DNA of 64,000 nt from JAIOQA01 sp035493675 (GTDB lineage Bacteria; Myxococcota_A; Polyangia; Haliangiales; Haliangiaceae). Below are positions 52,567 through 61,167 of this stretch, piece after piece. A program made the position numbers and the translations under genes. A model generated the notes under the pieces. It was given only the letters and a program-made list of their open reading frames with translations. It had not been told where the DNA came from and ran no database searches. The DNA lies in NCBI GenBank assembly GCA_035493675.1, contig DATJIA010000436.1, forward strand, positions 14,406-78,405. Reading direction: 5' to 3'. Every line of letters starts with the position of its first letter. Positions within the stretch are counted from its first letter, which is position 1.

Positions 52567-54315
52567 GTGCGCGCCGCGGCTCTCGTCCTGTTCCTCGGAG
52601 CGAGCGCGTGCAGCGATCCGACGATCGACGTCACGATCGATATCCCCGACGCGTATCGATCGATGGTCTCGTCGATCACGCTCGCCGACTACGAGCGCGA
52701 CGGCCTGACCTGCGACGCGATCGCGTTCGGCGACGAGAGCGCGGCCGCGCTCGACGGCGCGCTGACCACGCAGGTCGAGGTCGCGCCCGGCGCGTCGGCG
52801 GGCCTGACCGGGATCTCGCGCGTCGATCACAAGGTGCTGGTCGCGCGCGGTCGCGATGCCGGCGGCGAGCTCGTCGTCGCCGGGTGCCGCGAGCTCGACG
52901 CGCTCGACGGATCGGTCACGGTCGATCTGCCGACGATCGCCGCCGCGCTCGTCACGATCGATCCGCGCCGCCCCGACGCGCCGCTCGATCTCGCCGATCC
53001 GATCACGGTGCACGCGCTCGATCCGCTCGGCATGCCGCTCGAGCACCGCGACGTCGTGTGGCGCGTGTTCGGACCGAAGGGCGCGCCCGGCGGCGTGCCC
53101 GGCGCGGCGAGCTGTCCGATGCCGGGCGTCGACGGCTGCACGTCGACGCAGGCGGGCGACGCGAACGTCGCCGCGTCGCCGCCGTCCGCGCCCGGGCCCG
53201 CGCTCGTCGAGGTGCACGTCGAGTGGGCGCGCGCGCAGCCGGCGCCGGTCGCCGCGTTCGAGCTGCCGCTCGCCGACGGCTTCTCGCTGCGCACGCTCAC
53301 GAAGAACGTCGACACCCCGTCGTGCACGATCTATCGCGCCGCGAACGGGCCGCGCGTCGCGTGCATCGCGATCGCGGTCGGCGGCTCGAAGGAGATCCAG
53401 CACTTCGAGTGGAACGGCAGCGCGATGCAGGAGCTCGCGACGTCGCCGTCGGTGCCGGGCGCGGTCGCGCTGATCGCCGCGTCGCTCGGCGCCACCGATC
53501 GCGTCATCGCGATCACCGACACCGGCGACTTCGTCGACGGCACGACCGGCGCGACGCTCGGTCACGTCACCCTGCCCGCGGCCGCGGTCGCGGCGCAGCT
53601 GGTGCCGGCGTGCGGGAAGTCGCCGTTCGTCGTGATCGGGCTCGCCAACGGCAAGGTCGTCACCACTGACACCGCGGGCGCCACGATCGTTAACTTCGTG
53701 ACGTCGTCGCCGACCGACACGCGCCAGTTCTCGCTCGCCGCGGCCGGCTGCGTGAGCGATCTCGTCAAGCCGGCCACGCTCTATCGCGGCGTCGTCCTGC
53801 TCGAGAGCAAGAACATGACGAGCGTGCCGTACGCGCAGATCGACGGGCCGACGATGAAGTTGGAGCCGAAGTGGGCGGGCCTCGGCGACGGCGTCGGCTT
53901 CCTCGACGTGGGCGGCGGCGAGTTCCGGCTCGCGACCGGACGCCTCGATCTCAGCGGCGTCGTGATCGACGAGTCCCGGATCGATCCGACCCGCGAGGAC
54001 ACCGCGCAGCTCGCGTCGATGGCGCAGCACGACTCGATCACGGTGCCGGCCGCGATCGCGAGCGGTGATCTCGACGGCGACGGCCAGTCCGATCGCGCGT
54101 GGCTGCTCGTGGGCGGCGGCCTGCGCCCGCCCGGCCGCGTGCAGATCGAGCTCGCCGCGACCGCGCACGGCGTCCCGATCGCGGGCGTCTCGCCGGAGAT
54201 CGGGACCCAGCCGACCGGCTTGCTCGTCGCCGATCTCGACGGCGACGGGATCGACGACGTGATCGTGTACGGCGGCGACACGGTCGTGATGGTGCTCGCG
54301 GGGCGATCGCCGTGA
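52567..54315 (+). CDS. Lipoprotein with C-terminal FG-GAP/VCBS-like repeats
   Basis: 582 residues from GTG 52567 (MRAAALVLFLGASACSDPTI). The lipobox ASAC is followed by beta-rich domains and two Cys-containing segments (CPMPGVDGCTSTQ). At the end are two calcium-type repeats, DLDGDGQSDRAWLLVGG and DLDGDGIDDVIVYGG, as in FG-GAP/VCBS surface proteins. No catalytic motif seen. It diverges from the sigma-54 activator gene and is coupled by a GTGA overlap to the small lipoprotein gene that follows. Confidence 0.7.
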   Translation: MRAAALVLFLGASACSDPTIDVTIDIPDAYRSMVSSITLADYERDGLTCDAIAFGDESAAALDGALTTQVEVAPGASAGLTGISRVDHKVLVARGRDAGGELVVAGCRELDALDGSVTVDLPTIAAALVTIDPRRPDAPLDLADPITVHALDPLGMPLEHRDVVWRVFGPKGAPGGVPGAASCPMPGVDGCTSTQAGDANVAASPPSAPGPALVEVHVEWARAQPAPVAAFELPLADGFSLRTLTKNVDTPSCTIYRAANGPRVACIAIAVGGSKEIQHFEWNGSAMQELATSPSVPGAVALIAASLGATDRVIAITDTGDFVDGTTGATLGHVTLPAAAVAAQLVPACGKSPFVVIGLANGKVVTTDTAGATIVNFVTSSPTDTRQFSLAAAGCVSDLVKPATLYRGVVLLESKNMTSVPYAQIDGPTMKLEPKWAGLGDGVGFLDVGGGEFRLATGRLDLSGVVIDESRIDPTREDTAQLASMAQHDSITVPAAIASGDLDGDGQSDRAWLLVGGGLRPPGRVQIELAATAHGVPIAGVSPEIGTQPTGLLVADLDGDGIDDVIVYGGDTVVMVLAGRSP

Positions 54316-54716
54316 AGCGAATCCTCCTCGTCGTGCTCGTCGCGTGCGGCGGATCGCCCGCGCCCAAGCACGAGCGCCCGCCGCCGCGCCCGACATACGA
54401 TCCGCGCGAGCTCGCCGAGCTGGCCGACGGCTTCTTCGATCTGCTCGCGACCACCGCCGAGGTCGTCGAGGCGCACCCGAACGACTGCCCGGGCATGGCG
54501 AAGGAGCTCGATCAGATGCTCGAGACCTCCGCGCCGATCACGACGCGCATGAAAGAGGTCGCCGCCGATCCGGACGGCGCGCGCGCGCTGAACGATCAGA
54601 TGAAGCGCCACGACGCCGACACGCCCGCGATCGTCGATCGGATCTCGAAGGGGCTCGCGCCGTGCGCCGGTGATCCGACCGTTCGCAACGCGGTCGATAA
54701 AATGCCTGTGTTCTGA
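54312..54716 (+). CDS. Small helical lipoprotein (paralogue A)
   Basis: 134 residues from GTG 54312 (MKRILLVVLVACGGSPAPKH). After the lipobox and a Pro-rich linker comes a helical domain with two Cys: DCPGMAKELDQM and APCAGDPTVRNAVDKM. The same arrangement (DCP...PCG-DP.V...) recurs in the lipoprotein at 57905 on the other side of the TonB receptor, so they are paralogues. Possibly an accessory of the receptor; not otherwise recognised. Confidence 0.7.
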   Translation: MKRILLVVLVACGGSPAPKHERPPPRPTYDPRELAELADGFFDLLATTAEVVEAHPNDCPGMAKELDQMLETSAPITTRMKEVAADPDGARALNDQMKRHDADTPAIVDRISKGLAPCAGDPTVRNAVDKMPVF

Positions 54717-54797
54717 ATCGCGACTTGGGTTGTCGGTGATCCGATTCCAGGGGCTGTCGATTCCCTTCGCTCCCGCTCGTATGTAATAGCGATTCGC

Positions 54798-57700
54798 ATG
54801 CGCATGAGGTGGATCTCGATCTCGTTGGTCGTGATGCTCGGTGGAATCGCAGCGGCGCAGGACACGCCGCCCGCGCCCGCGCCCGCTCCGACCCCGGCGC
54901 CCACGCCGCCGGCGCCACCCCCCGAGCCCACGCCGCCGCCCGCGCCGCCGCCCGCCCCCGCGCCGGCGCCGACGACGCCGCCGCCCGCGCCGGAGACCAA
55001 GCCCGCGGAAGAGCCGCTGCCGCCCGTCGATCAACCGCCGCCGCCGACGACGCCGGCGAGCGACGAAGAGCTTCCGCCCGACACCGGCGAGGAGGTCGTG
55101 GTGATCACCGGCTCGCGCATCGGCGATCCGCTCGGCAAGCAGCAGCCGGTGCTCACGCTGTCGCGTGAAGATCTCGAGCGCACCGGCCTCGTGAACGTCG
55201 GCGACATCCTGCAGCAGCAACCCGTCTCCGGCGGCGCGATCAACGGCAAGTTCAACTCGTCGGGCAACTTCGGCTTCCCGCCCGACGGCGGCGGCATCGG
55301 CGCCGGCGCGATCGAAGCCGACCTGCGCTACCTCAACTCGAAGCGCGTGCTCGTCCTCGTCGACGGCATGCGCTGGATCAACGGCTCGTCGGCGTCGGGC
55401 GTCGCCGCCGCGGTCGATCTCAACACGATCCCGCTCGGCATGATCGATCACATCGAGGTGCTCGAGGACGGCGCGTCGCCGATCTACGGCTCCGACGCGA
55501 TCGGCGGCGTCATCAACATCATCACGCGCAAGGAGTTCAGCGGCGTCCTCGCCAACGCGTACGCCGGCGGCTTCCACTACGGCGACGGCTTCACGCAGAA
55601 GTACGACGTCGCGTGGGGCCAGACGACCGAGAAGATGTCGACGATCTTCGGCGTCTCGTACCTCGATCAGCGCCGGATCAACTCGGCCGATCGCGAGATC
55701 TCCGACTCGCCGATCCCGACGCTCGACAACTGCGAGGCCGGCTGCTCGTCGGCGACGCCGCAGGGCCGGGTCGTCTTCCACGATCCGAACACCAACACCG
55801 ATCAAGATCTGACGCTCGACAACGGCGTCACCAACCCGATGTACCCGGGCGACTACCACGACTTCACGAGCGCCGATCGCTTCAACTTCGCGCCGTACAA
55901 CCTCGTGCAGACGCCGTCGCGGCGCACCAGCGTGTTCGGCATCATCACGTACAAGCTGCCGCATCGCACCGAGGTGCGCGGCCTCGCGACCTTCACCAAC
56001 CGCCAGTCGATCAACCAGGCCGCGCCGGAGCCGCTCTTCATCGGGCCCGAGGCGGGCAACGGCAACCGCCTCGACACCATCGGCGTCGACGCGACCAACC
56101 CGTACAACCCGTTCGGCTTCACGTTCGATCCGGCGACCAACCCGTTCGTGATCACGCGCCGTCCGATCGAGGCCGGCCCGCGCACGTTCGAGCAGAACGT
56201 CGACACCTTCCTCTTGCGCGGCGGGCTCGACGGCAAGTTCGATCTCGGCGACCAGCAGCACTTCACGTGGGACGCGACCTTGCAGTGGGGCGTCAACCGC
56301 GCCAACCAGCGCCGCAACCACTCGTTCAACTCGCTCAAGCTGCAGCAGGCGCTCGGCCCCGCGTATCAAGACGCGAACGGTTGGCACTGCGGCACCGCGA
56401 CCAACCCGGGCGATCCGAACTGCGTGCCGTTCGACATCTTCGGCGGGCAAGGCCGCCCGATCACGCAGGCGATGCTCGACTACGTCACCTTCACCGAGCA
56501 CGACGTCTCCGAGCAGCGCATGACCGACGCGATGGCGAACGTCAGCGGCACCGTCGCGAAGCTGCCGGGCGGCGAGCTCGGCGTCGCGGTCGGCGTCGAG
56601 CACCGCGACCTGTCCGGCTTCTTCGAGCCCGACGCGGTGGTCGCCGCCGGCGACGGCGCCGACGTGCCCGCGCAGCCGACCGCCGGCCACTACTCGGTCA
56701 ACGAGGCCTATGCGGAGCTGCGCGTCCCGGTGATCAAGGATCAGCAGTTCGCGCGCTTGATCGACATCAACGCCGCGGGCCGCGTCTCCGACTACTCGTT
56801 CGAGAACGCCGAGCTCACCGGCAAGGCGGGCGCGCGCTGGAAGCCGACCGAGGACCTCGTGATCCGCGCCAGCTACGGCCTCGGCTTCCGCGCGCCGTCG
56901 ATCGGCGAGCTGTTCGGATCGAAGTCGCGCTTCGACGCGATGCTGGTCGACCCGTGCAGCGACTTCAACCGCCCCGAGATCCCGCAGGCGACGCGCGATC
57001 GCTGCATCGCGCTGGGCGTGCCGGCGAACGGCAGCTACACGCAGCTCAACCCGCAGATCTCGGTGACCACCGGCGGCAACGCGACGCTCCACCCCGAGCG
57101 CTCGAACAGCTTGAACGTCTCGTTCGCGTACAGCCCGAAGTGGGCCGATCAGAAGCCGTGGAGCGATCACCTCGACTTCGAGGTCGCGTACTGGGACATC
57201 CAGCTCGACGGCGCGATCAGCGCGATCGACGCGCAGGTGCAGATCGACCGGTGCGTGAACGGCGGCGACGACACCCTGTGCCAGGGCATCTCGCGCACCG
57301 CCGCCGGCACGATCAACGGCTTCGCGAACCAGCTGCAGAACATCGGCGGCATCAAGACGCGCGGCGTCGACTTCACGATCGCGTGGGCGACGCCGATGAA
57401 GGACTACGGCAAGCTCAGCGCGCGCGACGTGTCGAGCTTCCTCGATCGCTACGACGAGAACATCCCGAGCTCGGAGGGCTTCTCGACGGTGGCGCGCGCC
57501 GGCACGCTCGCCGGCACGCCCGAGCGCGCGTTCCCGCGCTTCAAGTCGAACCTGATGCTCGAGTGGCTCTACAAGGACATCTCGTTCTCGCTGACCACGC
57601 GCTACATCCACTCGGTCGTCGAGCAGTGCCGCGACCTCGCCGACTTCCCGGGCACCTGCTCGGAGCCGCATCCGGAGGACGACTCGCTGTCGAAGAACAA

Positions 57701-57905
57701 GCTGCACCCGACCGTCTACAACGACATCCAGGTGCTGTGGACGCCCGACTTCGATCACTCGCTGTCGCTCACCGCGGGCGTGAACAACCTGTTCAACGTC
57801 GATCCGCCGACCTGCTACTCGTGCTCGCTGAACGGGTTCAACCCGCAGACGTACGACGTGCCGGGCATCTACGGCTACGTCAGCGCGGCGTATCATGTGC
57901 AGTAG
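54798..57905 (+). CDS. TonB-dependent outer-membrane receptor
   Basis: 1035 residues from ATG 54798 (a second ATG follows at 54804). A signal peptide is followed by an extreme Pro/Ala-rich linker of about 65 residues (residues 23-88). The plug domain follows (EEVVVITGSRIGDPL, VLVLVDGMRWINGSSASGVA, IYGSDAIGGVINIITR), then a 22-strand barrel (RASYGLGFRAPSIGELFGSK). It ends with a receptor-type C-terminal strand (PGIYGYVSAAYHVQ). It imports a bulky ligand using TonB energy; the ligand is unknown. The long Pro-rich linker may reach TonB across the periplasm. Confidence 0.93.
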   Translation: MRMRWISISLVVMLGGIAAAQDTPPAPAPAPTPAPTPPAPPPEPTPPPAPPPAPAPAPTTPPPAPETKPAEEPLPPVDQPPPPTTPASDEELPPDTGEEVVVITGSRIGDPLGKQQPVLTLSREDLERTGLVNVGDILQQQPVSGGAINGKFNSSGNFGFPPDGGGIGAGAIEADLRYLNSKRVLVLVDGMRWINGSSASGVAAAVDLNTIPLGMIDHIEVLEDGASPIYGSDAIGGVINIITRKEFSGVLANAYAGGFHYGDGFTQKYDVAWGQTTEKMSTIFGVSYLDQRRINSADREISDSPIPTLDNCEAGCSSATPQGRVVFHDPNTNTDQDLTLDNGVTNPMYPGDYHDFTSADRFNFAPYNLVQTPSRRTSVFGIITYKLPHRTEVRGLATFTNRQSINQAAPEPLFIGPEAGNGNRLDTIGVDATNPYNPFGFTFDPATNPFVITRRPIEAGPRTFEQNVDTFLLRGGLDGKFDLGDQQHFTWDATLQWGVNRANQRRNHSFNSLKLQQALGPAYQDANGWHCGTATNPGDPNCVPFDIFGGQGRPITQAMLDYVTFTEHDVSEQRMTDAMANVSGTVAKLPGGELGVAVGVEHRDLSGFFEPDAVVAAGDGADVPAQPTAGHYSVNEAYAELRVPVIKDQQFARLIDINAAGRVSDYSFENAELTGKAGARWKPTEDLVIRASYGLGFRAPSIGELFGSKSRFDAMLVDPCSDFNRPEIPQATRDRCIALGVPANGSYTQLNPQISVTTGGNATLHPERSNSLNVSFAYSPKWADQKPWSDHLDFEVAYWDIQLDGAISAIDAQVQIDRCVNGGDDTLCQGISRTAAGTINGFANQLQNIGGIKTRGVDFTIAWATPMKDYGKLSARDVSSFLDRYDENIPSSEGFSTVARAGTLAGTPERAFPRFKSNLMLEWLYKDISFSLTTRYIHSVVEQCRDLADFPGTCSEPHPEDDSLSKNKLHPTVYNDIQVLWTPDFDHSLSLTAGVNNLFNVDPPTCYSCSLNGFNPQTYDVPGIYGYVSAAYHVQ

Positions 57906-58357
57906 TGAAGCGACTCCTCGCGCTCCTCGTCCTCGCTAGCTGCGGGCACAACACCCCGCCCGAAGCACCCGTCCCGCGCGTGGTCGATGCTGCGCCGCTG
58001 CGAGTCGAGGCGGACGCGCCGATCCCGATCGACGCGCCGCTCCCGCTCGCGCAGGATCCCGGGGCCCTCGCGGCGGGCCTGATCGCGCTGTACGAGGACC
58101 TCGCGAGCGCGGCGGCGTCGAGCACCGATTGTCCGACGATCGCGACGAACATCGCGGCGCTCCGCGAGAAGCACGCCGCGTTCCTCGACGCGCTCCGCAA
58201 GGCCGACGCCGCGGGGCACCACGACGATCTCGCGCACGCGCTCGAGCCCTACAAGGACCGCGTGCGACAGGCGCTCGACGTGATCACGGCGAAGACGGCG
58301 CCGTGCGGCAAGGATCCGGCGGTCGAGCGCGCGATCGATCAGCTGTTCGGCGGCTGA
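57905..58357 (+). CDS. Small helical lipoprotein (paralogue B)
   Basis: 150 residues from GTG 57905, which shares a base with the preceding TAG. Lipobox LLALLVLASCGHN, then an Ile/Asp/Pro linker and a helical domain. Two Cys are in DCPTIATNIAAL and APCGKDPAVERAIDQL, matching the positions in the protein encoded at 54312. Together with that gene it flanks the TonB receptor, suggesting a role tied to it. The function is unknown. Confidence 0.72.
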   Translation: MKRLLALLVLASCGHNTPPEAPVPRVVDAAPLRVEADAPIPIDAPLPLAQDPGALAAGLIALYEDLASAAASSTDCPTIATNIAALREKHAAFLDALRKADAAGHHDDLAHALEPYKDRVRQALDVITAKTAPCGKDPAVERAIDQLFGG

Positions 58358-58393
58358 TCACCTACACGCCCGTCGTGATACGGATCGATCGGC

Positions 58394-59824
58394 GTGCTGG
58401 TCCCCGCCGCCATGACGACGGTCGCGCACGAGCTCAGCTCGACCGAACGGACGCTGTTCGCGATCAAGGTCATCGGTGGCCTGGTCGCGCTGTTCGTGCT
58501 GGCGTTCCTCGGCGGCTCGCGCCCGGTCGTGCGGCTGCAAGAGCGGCTCGGCATGACCAACGTCATCGCCGCGGGCTTCCCGTTCCTCGCGCTCGGCCTG
58601 ATCGCGAGCCATCCGCGGATCGGCATCCTCGACGCCCACGTCCTCGACGAGCTGCGGCCGATCCTGCACTTCGGCCTCGGATGGCTCGGCTTCATCATCG
58701 GGGCGCAGCTCGACATCCGCGTGCTCGACAAGGTGCCCAAGGGCACCGCGTACATCGTGCTGGTCGAGGCGATCGGTCCGTTCGTCGCCGCCGCCGCGGC
58801 GTGCGGCGCGATCATGGTGCTCGGCTTCGGCCTCGCGTGGGACGACGTCGCGCTCTGGCGCGATCTGATCATCCTCGGCGCCGCCGCCGCGATGACCGCG
58901 CCGCGCCAGTTCCGCGGCTTCGCGATCCGATCGTGGCGCGAGGGCAAGGGCGTCGACGTCCTGCTCGGCCAGCTCGACGAGATCGTCGGCGTGGTCGGCC
59001 TCTTGTTCTTGACCGCGTACTTCCGCGGCGACGTCGGCCATTGGCAGCTGCCGGCGACCGCGTGGCTGTTCGTCGAGCTCGGGCTCGGCGTCGTGATCGG
59101 CGTCCTGATCTTCGCGATGATCCGCGTGCCGCACTCGAACGCGGAGTTCCTCGCGGTCGTGCTCGGATCGATCGCGTTCGCGTCGGGGCTCGCCGGCTAC
59201 CTCGAGCTGTCGCCGATCGTCGTGTGCTTCCTCGCCGGCGTGCTGGTGATCAACTTCCCCAACGATCAGAAGGAGAGCGTCTTCCGCATCCTCAACCAGC
59301 TCGAGCGGCCGATCCACCAGCTCTTCCTGATCATCGCGGGCGCCTTGTGGTCGGTCGCCGACTGGCGGGGCTGGGCGCTGGTGCCCGCGTTCGTCGCGGC
59401 CCGCGCGATCGGCAAGTGGCTCGGCATCACCGCGGCGCACGCGTCGGTCACCGGCGAGGCGCCGGTCGGTTGGACCGACGACCGCACGCTGATCACGCCG
59501 CTGTCGGGCCTCTCGATCGCGCTCGTGATCAGCGTCGCCGGTTTCGGCGGCGTCGCGCTGCCCTGGATCACGACCGCGGTGATCGGCGGCGCGGTCGTCA
59601 GCGAGATCCTCGTCCACTACGCGTACAGCGGCCGCGAGGACGCGCGCGCCGAGCTCGAGCCGGTGTCCGATCCGGTCAGCCCGGGCACGCTGCCCGACGA
59701 CGCCGAGGTCGACGCCGCGATCGACGAGCTCGAGGAGGACTCCGGCCCGGTCTATCGCGAGCCGCAGGATGATCTGCCGGCGGGCGGCCGCGGGCCCGGC
59801 ACGCAATCGGAGGAGGACGCATGA
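58394..59824 (+). CDS. Kef-type cation:proton antiporter-like membrane protein (divergent)
   Basis: 476 residues from GTG 58394, or 470 from ATG 58412. About 12 hydrophobic segments in the CPA2 (Kef/NhaS-like) style: FGLGWLGFIIGAQLDI, GSIAFASGLAGYLELSPIVV, and PLSGLSIALVISVAGF. The C-terminal ~50 residues are acidic and disordered. It is more divergent than the two antiporter genes behind it, and several polar residues of the CPA2 core are not obvious. Its stop overlaps the next start (ATGA). Ion unknown. Confidence 0.78.
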   Translation: MLVPAAMTTVAHELSSTERTLFAIKVIGGLVALFVLAFLGGSRPVVRLQERLGMTNVIAAGFPFLALGLIASHPRIGILDAHVLDELRPILHFGLGWLGFIIGAQLDIRVLDKVPKGTAYIVLVEAIGPFVAAAAACGAIMVLGFGLAWDDVALWRDLIILGAAAAMTAPRQFRGFAIRSWREGKGVDVLLGQLDEIVGVVGLLFLTAYFRGDVGHWQLPATAWLFVELGLGVVIGVLIFAMIRVPHSNAEFLAVVLGSIAFASGLAGYLELSPIVVCFLAGVLVINFPNDQKESVFRILNQLERPIHQLFLIIAGALWSVADWRGWALVPAFVAARAIGKWLGITAAHASVTGEAPVGWTDDRTLITPLSGLSIALVISVAGFGGVALPWITTAVIGGAVVSEILVHYAYSGREDARAELEPVSDPVSPGTLPDDAEVDAAIDELEEDSGPVYREPQDDLPAGGRGPGTQSEEDA

Positions 59825-61167
59825 TCCCGATGCTCTTGCTCCTCGCGCTCGGCGGCCTGATGCACGCCGCGCGCAGCTTCACCGAGGGCGCCGGCGCCGC
59901 CGGCGTCGAGCTCGCCTTCGGCTTCCTCTTGCTGGTCGCGTTCTTCAACGCGCGCTTCCTGCACAAGCTCGGGCTGCCGCACCTGACGTGCTACCTGCTC
60001 GCCGGGATCATCACCGGGCCGTTCGTGCTCGATCTCGTCACCGACTCGATGACGACGCAGCTCAAGGTCGTCAGCGACGTCGCGGTCTGCATGATCGCGC
60101 TCACCGCCGGCGCCGAGCTCAACTTCGAGAAGATCCGCCCCTACATGAGCGTGCTGCGCGGGATGGTCTTCTATTCCGTGATCGGCACGATGTTCGTCCT
60201 CGGCGGCGTGCTCTTCTTGATCCGCCCGCTCCTGCCCTTCCTCGACGCGATGTCGCTCGACCAGGCGGGCGCGGTGTGCCTGATGATCGGCATCGCGGCG
60301 TCGGCGCAGTCGCCGTCGGTCGTGATGGCGATGGTGTCGGAGCTGCGCAGCGAAGGTCCGGTGACCCGCGTGCTGCTCGCGATGGTCGTCGTCGCCGACT
60401 TCATCGTGATCATCTGCTACGCGATCGCGTCCGCGGTCGCGGGCGCGGTGATCGGCGGCGACATCGACGTCGGCAAGGAGGTCGCGTCGGTGTCGTGGGA
60501 GCTCGGCGGATCGATCGTGTTCGGCGTCGCGATCGGCGCGGTGCTCGGCGTGTTCCTGCAGGCGGTCAAGCGCGGCGGGTCCTTGTTCGCGGTGATGGTG
60601 TGCCTGGTCGTCGCCGAGATCGGCGCGCGCATCCACCTCGATCCGCTGATCACGATGATCGCCGCGGGCGTCTGGCTCGAGAACTTCTCGAAGGCCGACT
60701 CGTCGAAGCTCCTGCACGACTTCGAGAGCGCGCAGCTGCCGGTCTTCCTCGTCTTCTTCGCGCTCGCCGGCAGCCACATCAACCTGCGCACGCTCTACGC
60801 GTCGCTCTTGCCGGTCGCGATCATCGTGATCGCGCGCGCGAGCTCGTTCTTCATGGGCTGCCGCATCGCGACGCGCAACGCGAGCGCCGATCCCGCGGTG
60901 CGCAAGTACGCCTGGTTCGGCCTGGTGCCGCAGGCGGGCCTCGCGATCGCGATCGCGCTGATCATGCAGAAGTCCTTCCCCAGCTTCGGCAGCGAGGCCG
61001 GCGTGCTCTTGCTCGGCGTCGTCGCGGCCAACGAGCTGGTGGCGCCGCCGATCTTCCGCCTCGTCATGCTGCGCTCCGGCGAGGCCGGCAAGCGCGCCGC
61101 CGCCGATTTCGGCGCCCACGCGCACGCGCCCGCACGCGCGCAGATCGCGCTCCCCCACCCGCCATGA
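59821..61167 (+). CDS. Kef-type cation:proton antiporter (copy 1 of tandem pair)
   Basis: 448 residues with 12-13 membrane segments. Family features: GLPHLTCYLLAGIITGPFVL near the start, VSDVAVCMIALTAGAELNF, and the later VEIGARIHLDPLITMIAAGV-type region (VAEIGARIHLDPLI), as in CPA2 exchangers. It lacks a C-terminal RCK/TrkA regulatory domain, so it resembles the short antiporters. It is nearly the same as the next gene over its whole length, a clear tandem duplication, and overlaps it by 4 bp (ATGA). Confidence 0.88.
   Translation: MIPMLLLLALGGLMHAARSFTEGAGAAGVELAFGFLLLVAFFNARFLHKLGLPHLTCYLLAGIITGPFVLDLVTDSMTTQLKVVSDVAVCMIALTAGAELNFEKIRPYMSVLRGMVFYSVIGTMFVLGGVLFLIRPLLPFLDAMSLDQAGAVCLMIGIAASAQSPSVVMAMVSELRSEGPVTRVLLAMVVVADFIVIICYAIASAVAGAVIGGDIDVGKEVASVSWELGGSIVFGVAIGAVLGVFLQAVKRGGSLFAVMVCLVVAEIGARIHLDPLITMIAAGVWLENFSKADSSKLLHDFESAQLPVFLVFFALAGSHINLRTLYASLLPVAIIVIARASSFFMGCRIATRNASADPAVRKYAWFGLVPQAGLAIAIALIMQKSFPSFGSEAGVLLLGVVAANELVAPPIFRLVMLRSGEAGKRAAADFGAHAHAPARAQIALPHPP

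Noticed and set aside
53781..57896. Very long open frame on the minus strand opposite the TonB receptor and its neighbours
   Set aside because: Shadow of GC-rich genes on the other strand: Arg/Asp/Val-rich composition, no domain, crosses several real genes. Many similar antisense frames exist in the window, for example 430-3585.
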